Shown piece after piece: positions 1-10,297 of a DNA stretch of 64,000 nucleotides; the first letter of the stretch is position 1, and each line of letters begins with the position of its first letter. The notes under the pieces are model-generated. The model was given only the letters and a program-made list of their open reading frames with translations. It made no database searches and was not told the DNA's origin. The stretch covers positions 1,484,376-1,548,375 of the forward strand of contig JAJVDF010000230.1 in NCBI GenBank assembly GCA_022410635.1, read 5' to 3'. This stretch comes from Tretioscincus oriximinensis. Its lineage: Eukaryota > Chordata > Lepidosauria > Squamata > Gymnophthalmidae. Both the position numbers and the translations under genes were made by a program.

Positions 1-625
1 AGCTGCACAATGAGGATACATCTAGATACTGGGTGAGAGGGTACCTCTAGTGGTAATCTGGAGTTTAGCTACCTTTATATGTGCTATTTGCATTGAATAA
101 TTTGCTGAAGGCAATCAACACCAGCCTTCAGCATCTATCTGGGGTAAAATCAAAGTACAATAAATACAAATAAGGCTGCAAGGAAAGGGGAAGTGGAAGA
201 AGACTGAGTATTTTTCAAGAACACTGTGTGTAGGATGCTCTCATCAAAATGTTCATAAAATCCTCTTCAAACAGTGCCTCAAGTTCATTTTTTAAAGCAC
301 AGTGGCTAGGGACAAACTGAAATCTAGGCTGGGTTCTCACTGGAAGAAAAAACGGGTGTGAATCCTGTATGAAACTTATCAATCCAAATTCAAACTGGTT
401 TGGCACTTAAGTGGTCTCACAATAACAGGGTTTTGGGGGGGAATTTTTCCCAAGGAACTGGGTTAAAAGTATGCTTTCTACATTTGCTTTTTTCTGCACT
501 TGTTATGATTTCGGGGCTATTTGCTGGGCATGGGTTGTGTTAGGAGGTAAAAGGGGAGAGCTGCATATTCCCTCATGGCCAATGGTCGTTGTTATACTCA
601 CCATTATACTCACTGTACTAATTAT
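1..625. other. No gene recognised
   Basis: AT-rich non-coding DNA. Only short open frames without recognisable domains are present on either strand. It ends where a Penelope-like tail begins. I see no RNA gene or repeat I can name. Confidence 0.6.
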
Positions 626-1175
626 ATTTCAGAGGAATAGCCGTGTTAGTCCAGTAGAAAGTCCAGCAAAGGGGCCAGTAGCACTTTGAGACTAACTTGA
701 GAAAAGTGGGTGGCATAAGCTTTCGTAGACATGTCTACTTCTTCAGATGCTGAGGGACTAATGTCAGGGTCAGGTATTTATTGAAAACTGTGTATGGGAG
801 ATGACAAAGCATGTGCAAGTGTGATGGGGTATGAACTCCAGAAAAACAAGTAAATAGCAGAAACTAATCCTCTCATGTGAAAAAGTCCCTGGGGCTGGTA
901 GTAAAGCAATCAAATACTTAACAGGTGTCATAAAAATGTATAATTGGCCAGGAAACCATTATCTTTGTTAAATCCTTTGTGATGGCCTGGAACTTATGAA
1001 TGTATTCAAGTTCTGTTGCTTCTCTTTCAAATCTTCCTTTGTAGTTTCTTTATTCAAGGACTGCATCTTGAGGTCTGAGATAGAATGTTCTGGAAGATTG
1101 AAGTGTTCTGCAACTGTTTTCTGTGTGTTGCCGTTTCGAATATTTATTTTCTGGCATAGGGACTGTCCTGTTATC
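626..1175 (-). mobile_element. Penelope-like element, 3' part (GIY-YIG C-terminus plus tail)
   Basis: Read on the minus strand, this is the end of a PLE. The stretch 968-1175 encodes the last part of the GIY-YIG endonuclease region (NIRNGNTQK, VAEHFNLP, then a frame-shifted remainder) and is followed by the 3' tail that ends near 626 with the block cggctattcctctgaaat. The same protein part and tail occur at 48375-49201, so this is one family. The coding part is broken by a frameshift and lacks the catalytic YIG region. The tail holds the conserved stem at 721-746. The flanks carry similar TACTCACT-rich strings, so a decayed target duplication is possible but not clear. Confidence 0.8.
721..746 (-). 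other. Hammerhead-like stem in PLE tail (copy 1)
   Basis: On the minus strand the box CTGAAGA is followed by one A, the perfect 6 bp stem GTAGAC/GTCTAC with loop AT, and then GAAA. The same layout recurs at 13604-13629, 34905-34923 (partial), 46635-46660 and 48472-48497. Hammerhead ribozymes use CUGANGA, stem II, GAAA, and such motifs are known from Penelope-like elements. The extra A and the lack of a convincing stem I mean that self-cleavage is only a hypothesis. Confidence 0.45.
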
Positions 1176-3000
1176 ATACTCACTCATTATACGTACAGTG
1201 CATATATACAGTGCGTACACTGTTAAAGAAACGCATATCAAACCATGAAACTTACAAAGGAAATCTATATCAAATTGTATGATTTTTACAAAACAAACAT
1301 CATACAATGCCAAGGAGAACCAGTAACATACAACACAGTAACAAATGTTTCAGCGCACCTGGGTGAAAGGAGACAGGAACTGTTCCTTTGCTGTCCCCCA
1401 GTGGACTGGGAAACCTATCGGGGGGATACAGGGGAGCGGGACAGAGAGTGACCACTTTGGGTGAATGTAGACAGGGCAATGCTTTAGCTGGGTGAGCAGA
1501 GAAGCCCACTGAGACTGTTAGGAGGGAGCCTGGGTGAGCTGCAACCAGTGTCTGAATGATCTTATTTGATGTGGCTCAGTGAAGGATGACAGAGGCAACA
1601 CTGCTTCATCCCTCTGGCAAGCAGAGAAACCTATGCCAGATGAAAGGAAAGAGATGTAAACCAACCCTTTCCAGGGCTCATCTATAGGAAGACAAGGAGA
1701 TGGGGAGACAGAGTGGAAAGTGCTCAGCCTGAGGCTGATCTGCTTCTGGGCACCTGGGAATGCAAGTGTGAACAGGGTTGTCATCTAGAGGACTCCCTCT
1801 CCCCCTGCCTTCTCTTACATACATCCACACAGCATCCACACATGCTGATTTTATTCTGGGGCTGTTATGGGATTGCCACACGTCTGATGCAGTCCCAGCA
1901 CCGTCCCAAAATATACTGGTGATAGAGGTTCCAGGCTATAGCAGGAGAAAGAGATCAGAGTGCTTTTTCCTGTTAAAAGCAATAGGTAATGACCTGTGTG
2001 GCCATTTGTGCCAGTAGACACCATTTTGTGGCAAATCAAGATGCCAGCACAGAACCCAAAAGTAGCAGCCAACCATGTATGTAGGGCATCAGTTCTCACT
2101 TCTGGGTATTATAATACATTTGTGCATGTACAAATTTTGTAAAAACGTGGAAAGCTGAGGCTTCGTTTCCCTTTCTCGAGACTAGCTGGTGACATGGTGT
2201 GGCCTGGTGCATGTTGGTCAATCAACATGCAAATGAAAACACACTTAGTTCAATACACAAAGATTTCGAGTACAGATTGTGAAAGTACAACGCAATCTAA
2301 CATATACCCTAACATACTATACTCCATAAAAAGAGGATAAACTAACAGAACCATCACTCACAATAGCGAGGCCCGGTCCTGTTCTTCCTTCCGTTTGAGA
2401 AAAACCTCAATTCTTGCACCAGCCTGGACAAAAGTGGGTAAGATATAACGCATTGTTACTTTAAATGGACACAAAGCACAGCATAGAGTTAAAGAGTAAA
2501 ATTGTATTAGGACCAATTAAAAAAAGATTACTTACCACATGTCAGAATTTGGTCTTCTTCTTCCCAGCTTGGATCAGCCACAGTTCTTACAGCAGACTGG
2601 ACAACAGTGGGACAGATATAAGAAGCACCCTGTTACTTTAGATGCTCCAAAAGTCTATACCCAAAGCATAAATATGTACATCTGACTGCTGGAAAATATG
2701 GACCACTGTAAATATTAAGACTTTGATCTAATATTAAATCATATTTGTCCAACTATCAAACTTGAAATGAAATACAATCATGGCAGGGATTTATATATGT
2801 AAAAATCATACATGACTCTGTATCACTCATACAGAATATGTATCATTCTTACTCTGAACCCACTGAGCGTTTAGTTATTACCATTTTCACCTGGGTCATA
2901 TATAAGAATTTGCTGTACAGCCTGGTGCTATGTACAAAAAGAAACTGCTCTAGGGGAACAAATTTTGTGAAACAGGACAGTCAGCTAAGGACTCAACTAT
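1176..3000. other. No gene recognised
   Basis: Non-coding DNA. Apart from the diverged repeat dimer at 2385-2645 I see no domain-bearing frame, RNA gene or named transposon. Short frames around 1518-2100 overlap each other on both strands and look random. Confidence 0.5.
2385..2645 (+). repeat. Diverged two-copy tandem repeat, unit about 170 bp
   Basis: Two related units start near 2385 and 2555. Both contain a TTCTTCC-type start, a CTGGACAA(A/C)AGTGGG core, AGATATAA and a GTTACTTTA(A/G)ATG end, spaced about 170 bp apart. The copies differ at many sites and have small indels, so the duplication is old. Function unknown. Confidence 0.5.
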
Positions 3001-3130
3001 TTTTTTTTTTTTAAGATTTTTTACCCCGCCCTTCCCCCCGAAGGTGTCCAGGGCGGCTTACAAAAGTTAAAGATTCAGGTCGTCATGACCTTCACAACAT
3101 TAAAACCATAAAAGAAACACAATAATTTAA
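3001..3130 (-). repeat. L2-like LINE 3' tail, minus strand
   Basis: Read on the minus strand it has the typical reptile LINE ending: GTAAGCCGCCCTGGACACC, a GGGCGGGGTAAAAA block and a homopolymer tail (poly-T on the plus strand at 3001-3012). The segment 8961-9055 is a near-identical copy in the other orientation, so both are fairly young. No coding part is attached. Assignment to L2 rests on the 3' end shape shared with the L2 remnant at 28890-30286. Confidence 0.6.
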
Positions 3131-3483
3131 AATGTCGTATGTGGTAGGACACCTTTAACAAACTACAAAACAAACTAGTTAAATGTTTAAATAACAGATC
3201 AGGGTAGTCTTATCAACAAAAAAGTGTGAGGAAATGCAGTAACAGAGAAAGATAATTAATTTAAGATACAATAGTCAAAGAAATCCAGCAGGTCATGTAT
3301 AAACATGGGTTCTACGAGGTGCATTCAAGTTATAACACCTCCGAATTTTTTTCTCACTAACCAATCACACCAAAAATTTTAAACTTCTGTCACTTCACGA
3401 CGTAATCTCCCTGTAGCCCTCACACATTTTTCACAATGTCGCCGCCATGTTTCCATGGCCGCTGCAAACGCTTCTTTAGGAGT

Positions 3484-3684
3484 CTATTTTGACCACTGGA
3501 AAATCGATGCAATAGNGGCACGGCTGGTGAATGTGCGGCCACGGAGAGTGTCTTTCATTGTTGGAAAGAGCCAAAAGTCGCTCGGAGCAAGATCAGGCGA
3601 GTAGGGAGTATGAGCAATCACTTCAAAGTTGTTTGCACGAAGAAACTCCTGCGTTACGTTCGCCCGATGAAAAGCAAGTCCCAT
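3484..3684 (-). pseudogene. Mariner transposase, C-terminal remnant
   Basis: The minus strand encodes RANVTQEFLRANNFEVI followed by YSPDLAPSDFWLFP and MKDTLRGR, the conserved region around the last D of the DD34D mariner catalytic triad. The upstream catalytic residues are absent because of an internal deletion between this piece and the N-terminal piece. A pseudogene inside the element at 3315-4300. Confidence 0.85.
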
Positions 3685-3792
3685 TCATGTCGTCATCACG
3701 CGTCAACATTGCCTGGCAGCATGCTACATGCGCAGGCTTGTGATCGTCTGTCAGCATTCGTGGCACCCACCTACAGGACACTTTTCGCATTT

Positions 3793-4128
3793 TCAGGTTA
3801 TCATGCAGGATTGTGTGTGCGCANATCCCACGGAAATGCCAACTTCGGAAGCGATCTGTTGCACACTCTTTCGGCTTTCCACTCGGTTGATTGTGTCAAC
3901 AGACTGACTGGTGTGAGGCCGAGATTGTCTTGGTTTGTTTTCACACGACGTTCTTCCTTCTTTGAACTGACGCACCCAGGAACGTACAATTGACACATCC
4001 ATGGCACCATCACCACATGTCTCACTCATCTGGCAATGANTTTCAATTAGTGTCACATCACGCAAATGGAGAAATCGAATGATTACATGCTGATCGTGTA
4101 ATGAAAACGTCGCCATTTTTAGTATCAA
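3793..4128 (-). pseudogene. Mariner transposase, N-terminal remnant
   Basis: Open frame of 111 codons on the minus strand with two N-containing codons. It contains the helix-turn-helix type region of mariner transposases (DVSIVRSWVRQFKEGRTSC, then a KSVQQIASEVGIS helix). A second frame runs parallel over the same bases. It ends in a stop where the intact gene would continue, and the rest lies in other frames downstream on the minus strand. A non-functional remnant. Confidence 0.8.
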
Positions 4129-4302
4129 AAACAGTCCTCACTCTCGACGCAGCCGCTAGGGTTCTGTGTGCCGTATGGTGCTGCCATCTCTGTCACGCAT
4201 TAACAAAGAGTGCCCCTTATTTTAAAACAAACCGCATGTTTTTATCTGTTTCCAGTTCTGAAAAAAAAAATCAGAGGTGTTATAACTTGAATGCACCTCG
4301 TA

Positions 4303-6087
4303 CACTGACCCATTTCAGGTTGCAAAAATCTGCCCCTATTTGCATACAANCGTTTTCCAAACACAGGTGACTATTTGGCTTATACCAAATGTCTCCCAAA
4401 TATGGCTCTGCACAGACTGATATTACCTAGGAACAAAGCCAGAAGGGCACTGTCTTTCAGCTAAGTGTCAGGCCTGTGCAAATACCACTCAGAAATAACA
4501 TTCCATCAACCCAGATGAAAACTGTAAGCANGGCATTAGGTTGTTCTTTATCTGTGAGCTTCAACGGAAGTAGTGTATGTGCTGTTAAATATCCCCACAA
4601 TTACATAAAATTACAATAATCCAATATGAAATAAATAAGAAAAAAATGGCCTTTATGCTACTCTTACAAAACATTAGGACCATGGAAGTGACAAGAATGC
4701 CTACATTGATATATTTATTTCAGGCATTTCCAGATATTATTCCGATCAGAATGACCAATAAATGCCAAAATGAAATTAAAATTTAGCTAGCTGGTGACAA
4801 GCAAACAGAATAGCAAATAGGATTCTATATAACCTGCAAGAAGTAGGAGGGTGGAGTTTGTCCTGCCTCCAGAGCTGAAGCCTTTCAAATTGCCAGTTTA
4901 ATAGAACTACTTTTATACAGGCAAAAAACCAGGTTAAAACTGAACGTAGAATTAACAGAACAGAAAACACTTCTGTTAGACATTCTATATAGAAGAATTC
5001 AGAAAAAAAGGCATTCATTATCTGCCCTGCTGGCATCTGGGAAAAGTTGGGGGGAAAGAAGCTAAAGTGATAGAAAATATATTACAGAAATTTAGAGCCA
5101 CATTTCAAGAATTATGCACAACAGTTGCTGCAGCCTTAGATTGTTAAAACAAATACTGTAGTTCCAATCTCAGCTATGCAATTTTGCTAAAAAATGGGCA
5201 ATATATTGTATCTTTGATTAATAAAAGGGAAGTTAATACAAGGGGGNAAAAGGGAACTTTAGAACAATTATAAGGAAAAAGCTAAATAATGGCAAGGGTT
5301 GAGAGAGGCATCGATACAGATTACTCATTTTGGCTGAACGTGATTTGATAGATCCTAAAACTGTGGACTGAAAAAAGATCTCACAATTCAAGTTAAACAT
5401 NTGGAATAGTGGACAAGCATAACTGGTAAAATAAAAATTAACAGCATGAAGGAAGTAGAAACCAAATTAGGTGCATAGGATTTATATACAACTATCCCAC
5501 TTGATACAGACACACACCGCTGTTGGCATGGCTATGGCCATGATATTGAATCTGATAATACAGGACTTCACTGGAACATTGTGCTTGTTGGGTATATATA
5601 CCAATTTCACTAATAAATTTAATGTTGTTTAAGATCCTGGTTGATTTCACCCACCCTTAAGGATCAGCCTAGGTATCCAATCAGAGAGATCCAACAAAAG
5701 TGATGCCCAGATGTTTTATACCAGCCGAGGAAAAAGAAGGAGGAGAAAGAATTATTACTTTAAATGCTCTAAGAATACTCAAATCATATATGTGTACTAC
5801 ATCAGGGGATTGGGAAGATCCATAGCAATCTATGAACTTTGATTTCAGGCCCCATAGAGAGAAGCTACACAAAATCCATCTGGAACTTGAAATTGTCTAA
5901 TTTGGGCTTCTGGGTGCAGTACACATTATGGCAAGTAAAAATAATAAATTAGGGAGGCTAGTAGCACCATGTGCTTGTTTATGTAGCATGCTTTCTTACC
6001 ATCAAGAAAAATCCACAAAGCACTATTTTGTCCTTGGTTGCCATTTGTAGCAATTCCTTTTATAAAAATATTGACATTAGTATTAAA
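4303..6087. other. No gene recognised
   Basis: AT-rich non-coding DNA with scattered N bases. No reading frame with a recognisable domain, no RNA gene and no repeat that I can name. Confidence 0.5.
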
Positions 6088-6361
6088 GCAGGCATGAATG
6101 GTGCAGATGCTAAGGAGACAGTTTCATCTGAGAGATCGGATTTCGAGGCCCTGTGTCAGACATGGGAAGGGGTGAGCACCTTCTACTAGCCTGTAGCTGT
6201 AGCCAACCCAGCTATTTGAAAGAAAGAATTACAAGAAATTGCAACTGACTGCAACTAGATAAATGGTAACCACAGCCTGGTGGGTTTCTTTGTAAGCCAC
6301 TTTGAGTCCCTTCGTGGGAGAAAAGCGGGGTATAAAAACCTTCCTCCTCCTCCTCCTCTTC
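6088..6361 (+). mobile_element. tRNA-derived SINE, Sauria/Bov-B-tail type
   Basis: The 5' part has a decayed tRNA-like head: a box A-like GGCATGAATGGTGCAGATGC and a box B-like GGATTTCGAGGCC. The 3' part ends in CCACTTTGAGTCCCTTCG, GGGAGAAAAGCGGGGTATAAAA and a CCT/TCT repeat tail. That 3' end is typical of reptile Sauria SINEs, whose tails resemble the Bov-B LINE that mobilises them. The middle is diverged. Minus-strand relatives occur at 25855-26080, 27350-27480 and 50615-50812. Confidence 0.7.
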
Positions 6362-6760
6362 TAATTTATAACCCTGCTCCCATTTTCTAGTTGCTTTCTG
6401 GAACACTGTTAAATGCTCTAAAATGTTATATTGAAACCATTTAGGTGTATTACGTCTGGATGCTGAAAAGAGTCATTCCTAATCTACAGACTTTGACTTC
6501 AAGCTACACAAAACCAATACGCCACTTGGAGTTGTCCGTTTTGCATGCCTTTGGGCTCCTAAGCAGAATACAGTGTGTAACTGGGGTCTGATTCTCACTT
6601 GGCCTTACTATGTTCTGGAACAGTGATGGCCAACGGGTAACACTCCAGGTGTTCCTGAACTACAACTCCCAACATTCCATTTGGTTTACATTGGGTCACA
6701 CACAGCAGTAGGCAGGGATCAAGCAGCTGCATTTATTTATTTATTTATTTATTTATTTAA
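6362..6760. other. Non-coding spacer with a TTTA microsatellite at its end
   Basis: No gene seen. It contains ACTACAACTCCCAACATTCC near 6660 and a (ATTT)n run at about 6729-6758 that abuts the CR1 tail. Confidence 0.6.
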
Positions 6761-7170
6761 GAACATAAGAAGAGCCATACTGGATCAGGCCACAGCCCAT
6801 CGAGTCCAGCATTCTGTGTCACACAATGGCCCACCAGATGCACCTGGGCAGTCCGAACAGAGGAAAGCAAAATATGCTGCTCCTGTTCGTGACTCCCTGC
6901 AAATGGTATTTCAAGAGTCCTGCCTGTTGCTCCATCCCGGAGGCTACATNTCCCTCTGTCTTCTTCAGTGAAAACTGAAGCAAAAAATTCATTTAACCTC
7001 TCTGCAATCTCCACGTCCTCCTTAATTATGCCCTTTTGTCCATTGCTGTCGAGTGGTCCGACGGCTTTCCTGGTAGGATTCTTATTTCTGATGTATTTGA
7101 AAAAGTCCTTATTATTTCTTTTAATATTCTTTGCAATGTGCTCCTCAAAGTTTTTCTTCGCATCCCTCAC
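6761..7170 (-). mobile_element. CR1-family LINE with collapsed interior
   Basis: On the minus strand, about 70 codons match the pol region between endonuclease and reverse transcriptase of CR1 elements (FEEHIAKNIKRNNKDFFKYI, then AERLNEFFASVFTEED). The sequence then jumps near 6949 straight into the CR1 3' untranslated tail, which ends with the TTCTTATG unit. The whole reverse transcriptase is therefore missing. The same tail is found at 10860-11067 after an intact-looking RT C-terminus. The join is continuous in frame for about 60 further codons, but that is chance reading through the tail. Confidence 0.85.
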
Positions 7171-7380
7171 TACCACTATTTATTTATTTATTTATTTACA
7201 CTTGTACCTCGCCCTGCACCTGAGACCTTTCTCAGGGCAGGAAACAATAAAAACAACACAAAATTGACATGTCAAAACAGTATCAAAACTGTATCTGAAG
7301 GCGGGAAGAAAAATGGCATTTCTTCAAGCAAAGGCCCCGTTAAAGAGGTAGAGCTCAGTCTCAGAGTGGCAGCTGTGTAG
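7171..7380 (-). repeat. L2-like LINE 3' tail, minus strand
   Basis: It starts with a (TATT)n stretch and then, read on the minus strand, ends in the CCCTGAG(A/C)...GGGC(A/G) type L2 3' end. It is similar to 35262-35365 and 33965-34030. It abuts the collapsed CR1 directly. No coding sequence remains. Confidence 0.55.
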
Positions 7381-7579
7381 AAAGACCATCTGGTACTGAC
7401 AAGAAGGTAAAGGGGGGGGGGTCAGAGTTCAGACAGGGAACAGAAGGGGACAGATGGGAAGGAAGGAATTGCTGGGACAATTGGTGCCTAGACAGGTTTG
7501 GGGGTGAAACCAGTTTGCACCATCAGGGGAGCATCAAATGTTTGCATCAGGGATCCGAACTTAGTTGGGCAATAACCCC

Positions 7580-7606
7580 CCACACACACACACACATACA
7601 CACACT
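7580..7606 (+). repeat. CA dinucleotide microsatellite
   Basis: An interrupted (CA)n tract with one TA interruption. It lies upstream of the candidate promoter block. Confidence 0.9.
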
Positions 7607-7955
7607 GCACCATTGCTACTTGCCTAAGGTTGCCACATCTGGGAATCCAAAATCTGGGCGCCCCTGCCCCTCCCCCCAACCTAGGTCTCTATTATTAAAG
7701 ATTCCTGGCCTTCTAAAAGTCCGCAACCCTCCTGCCCCCTCCTCCCTTCTGCCACTTATTTTTCCTTTCAGCTGATTTTTTTCTTTCAGCATTTTCTGAC
7801 CAAGGAAATCCACTTTTGGTTTGGGTAAGAGGCAAGTACATTTACTGTTGATTTCGTGGCTGTAACCTTCCATTCTGAAGGTGCAATGAAGCTAGGGACA
7901 AACGGAACCCGGTTAAAGGTTGTGGCTACACCTGTACTTGAAACCCACATTTCAC

Positions 7956-8015
7956 GGGGGGGGGGGAAGGGGGGGGGAGAATGCTGGAATCCATCCTTTT
8001 TGGACGGGGGGGGGG
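7956..8015 (+). other. G-tracts upstream of candidate promoter
   Basis: Three long G runs (about 11, 10 and 10 Gs at 7956-7966, 7969-7978 and 8006-8015) precede the GC-rich block by less than 100 bp. Such tracts can form G-quadruplexes. No protein-binding role can be read from the sequence. Confidence 0.6.
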
Positions 8016-8039
8016 CTGTCGCTACTCAGGTTCCAGCAA

Positions 8040-8545
8040 GTTGCTGCATGCGAAGCTCAGTTGCTCCTCTTCCCCCTACGTCACCCTGCAAATAAGCTCA
8101 GATTACCCGCGTTCTGCGCCTCCCGCTTTGGGCCGCTCGTGAGCCCCGCACGGAGCCCGGTCCCCGCCGGCCCTCCCGCCCAGCCCACTACCTCGGGCGC
8201 GCTTGCGAAGGGGCCGGGCAGGCACCCCAACGCCTCGCCCGTTGCCCTTGCTGTACCTGCCAGTCCCCCAGGCAGCCCAGCTCAGCCGGGGAAGAGACGG
8301 GGATGGTGCCCGCCCATTTGGCAGGTGCTGCGCCCTTCGCCTCGCCTATTGGACGGGGGACGCCCTCGGCCGGGTTTGAACTCGCGATGTGGCGGGAGAA
8401 TGGCCAGTTGCCAAAGGCCTCCGTCAGCTGGAAGTTCCCGCGTCCGCCGCCTCGCTCAGCTTTGCAGCTTTGAAGCAGGAGCCCCCTTCGCCGCCTCCGC
8501 CTCCGCCTCCCCCCCGGTGGGTTCCAGAAGGGACAACCGACCGGC
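8040..8545 (+). promoter_or_regulatory. CpG- and GC-rich promoter-like block
   Basis: This is the only sustained CpG-rich stretch of the window; the surroundings are AT-rich. It holds many CG dinucleotides, GC-box-like GGGGCCGGG and GGACGGGGGAC runs, and an inverted CCAAT (CTATTGG at about 8344-8350). It ends directly at the candidate start codon at 8547. There is no obvious TATA box, which fits a CpG-island promoter. The transcription start is not defined. The reading frame stays open upstream of the ATG, as expected in GC-rich DNA. Confidence 0.65.
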
Positions 8546-8546
8546 C

Positions 8547-8646
8547 ATGGGCAACGCAGAGTCCGTCCCCTTGGAGGCAGCCCTGAGCATCCGTTGCAGC
8601 AGCAGCAGCAGCCGGCTGGGGGTCCCGGGCTCTTCCGCTGCGCCAG
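8547..8646 (+). CDS. Candidate first coding exon of a host gene (N-myristoylated type start)
   Basis: The exon starts with ATG in the context GGCCATGGG (G at -3 and +4, a good Kozak match) and encodes 33 codons plus one base. It begins MGNAESVPLEAALSIRC and continues with a run of five serines from an AGC repeat and a Ser/Pro/Gly-rich stretch. MGN at the start fits the N-myristoylation pattern, which would direct the product to membranes. The exon ends at CCAG|GTAAGG, a strong splice donor, in phase 1. The exon at 53723-53792 fits this frame. The upstream frame is also open, so an earlier start cannot be excluded; I chose this ATG for its context and the MGN motif. I do not recognise the protein. 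The exon is inferred and has no transcript support here. Confidence 0.6.
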
Positions 8647-8932
8647 GTAAGGCCGACCGTCGCCCAGCCGCGGCCAACGAAGCCCCTGCGCAGGTTGTGC
8701 TTCAAGCTCTTGGCCCAGCAGCTTCAGTGCAGGGAGGGCAGAAGAAGGGAAAGGGGCTCCCTGTCTAAGCCCCGGGCATCAACGTCCTCGTGTTAATATT
8801 GTAGGATATGCAATATATATATATATAATAGGGCCNTAATAAAGTCGTTGGTGGAATTGATTCTGCCATAGCTTAGCCCCCTGGTGATCGTCATCCATAA
8901 GCTAGCTGTCAAGGTGTTTATCCCGGGCAATC

Positions 8933-8947
8933 CCCTAGAGGGCGCTG
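8933..8947 (+). promoter_or_regulatory. CTCF-like motif 1
   Basis: CCCTAGAGGGCGCTG resembles the CTCF core (CCASYAGRKGGCGCY). It lies about 290 bp downstream of the candidate exon 1 and has the same orientation as the motif at 9312-9326. Binding is not shown by the sequence alone. Confidence 0.45.
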
Positions 8948-8960
8948 CTGTCTGCGCATT

Positions 8961-9055
8961 TGACGACCTGAATTTTTAACTTTTGTAAGCCGCCCTGGAC
9001 ACCTTCGGGGGGAAGGGCGGGGTAAAAATCTTTAAATAAATAAAATAAAATAAAT
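8961..9055 (+). repeat. L2-like LINE 3' tail, plus strand
   Basis: A truncated copy starting at TGACGACCTGAA and ending with GGGCGGGGTAAAAA and an (AATAAA)n tail. It is almost identical to the reverse complement of 3001-3095. It inserted just downstream of the candidate first exon. Confidence 0.65.
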
Positions 9056-9311
9056 AAAATTTGACTTCCACCCAGTCGCCTTTGCAAGGCAAACCAGAAC
9101 TGAAGGCGGGAGANGAATTCCCTCTAGAAAGAGTTTGCGTTCTGGATTAGCTGCTTCTCTAGAAATGTGATAGATGCCTTTTCAGAAAGGCTGACCGATT
9201 ATTTAGGCAGTGTATGAGCCGAATCGTGAGGCATATGGACTTGTTGCACACGTATATACCTAAGGCACCTTGACCAATTCCTGTCGAAAGCTTTCATGAG
9301 CCAAAGAACAC

Positions 9312-9326
9312 CCACTAGGTGGCGCC
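9312..9326 (+). promoter_or_regulatory. CTCF-like motif 2
   Basis: CCACTAGGTGGCGCC is a close match to the CTCF core consensus and lies within a short GC-richer stretch that otherwise looks non-coding. It is about 670 bp downstream of the candidate exon 1. Confidence 0.5.
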
Positions 9327-10297
9327 TGCTGATGGCCAGGCCGAGGAAGTCCTCNATTGGGTAAACTGATGCACGCTGTGCATTTTCGCTGGACCTGGGG
9401 TCAAAATATCAGAAGGAAACAAACGGGACATTTGCAGACCAGTCCAGACTAAATAGACACAATGAGATAATAATTAATTCCTAGCATAAACTGTAAACAT
9501 GGGCACTTATTTCCAAAGGATTCAGCATGACCTTACTCAGCATAAATTTGAATTTGGTGCCTGTGACTCCTAGGAGTGGTCACACTGTTACAGAAGCCAA
9601 ATGCCTTTGANTGTTTAAGGCTTCCAGCACACAGTTTTTATCTAGTGGAATGATAACAGCATGATGACTCCAGGCCACCTGTTATTGGAGTTTTCGCAAT
9701 GTACCCGGAAACAGGGTGCCTTGCCCCAGGATGTCCTTTTGCTGATGTTTTGCGAAATTGCCATGCCTGCAGCCACNGAGGCGAGAAATCTTCCATGTGC
9801 ATAGCTCCCTGATGGGATTACCAGGATACCACGAGACGAAGCTGCACGAGACAATGCAANTGAGCATGCTCAGTATTTCTGGACATGCCCTGTATTCGTC
9901 GGCACTTTCTGGGTTGTCCCCTCGTCTATGCCCCAAGCTTTCTAATGGTTTGTTGGAAAAGGAGTAGGGTCCCTTCCAAACTACAGTGTAAAACCTCAAA
10001 AAGCCACGTGGAGCTAATGAGAGGGGAGAGGGAGGTCATTACTGTGTATGTCAGCCAGCTGCAATTTTGCAGTCTTGCACAATACACTGGGTCTGCAAGC
10101 AACTTTCTAAGGAAGCAGCAGCTATTTTGGGTTGATGTCAAAAAACATCAGCGATCTGTTATTTCGCAACAAAGAAGTTTTCCTTGTTTTGTGTGGCAGA
10201 GGTATTATGAAGGTCCTACCAACCTNGGAGGAGAGCTTTCTGTGGAAGTGGCCTAGGTATGCACAGACTCNCAATTGGGTTATTTCAGATTTTAAAA
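9327..10297. other. No gene recognised
   Basis: Non-coding DNA between the exon 1 block and a CR1 element. Overlapping short frames at 9642-10256 on both strands have no recognisable domain. Confidence 0.5.

Larger units (their letters stand above)
3315..4300 (-). mobile_element. Mariner DNA transposon, internally deleted
   Basis: Perfect terminal inverted repeats of 27 bp sit at 3315-3341 and 4274-4300, each flanked by TA (3313-3314 and 4301-4302), as expected for the Tc1/mariner superfamily. The 986 bp between the ends is shorter than the usual ~1.3 kb. The minus strand encodes transposase pieces: an N-terminal DNA-binding part and a C-terminal piece with YSPDLAPSDFWLFP, the signature around the third catalytic D of mariner transposases. 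The middle, which should supply the first two catalytic aspartates, is missing. It cannot encode its own transposase, but its ends look complete. Confidence 0.9.

Noticed and set aside
7920..8768. 282-codon open frame through the GC-rich block
   Set aside because: Openness follows from high GC. Only the part from 8547 to the donor at 8646 is supported by start context and splice signal.
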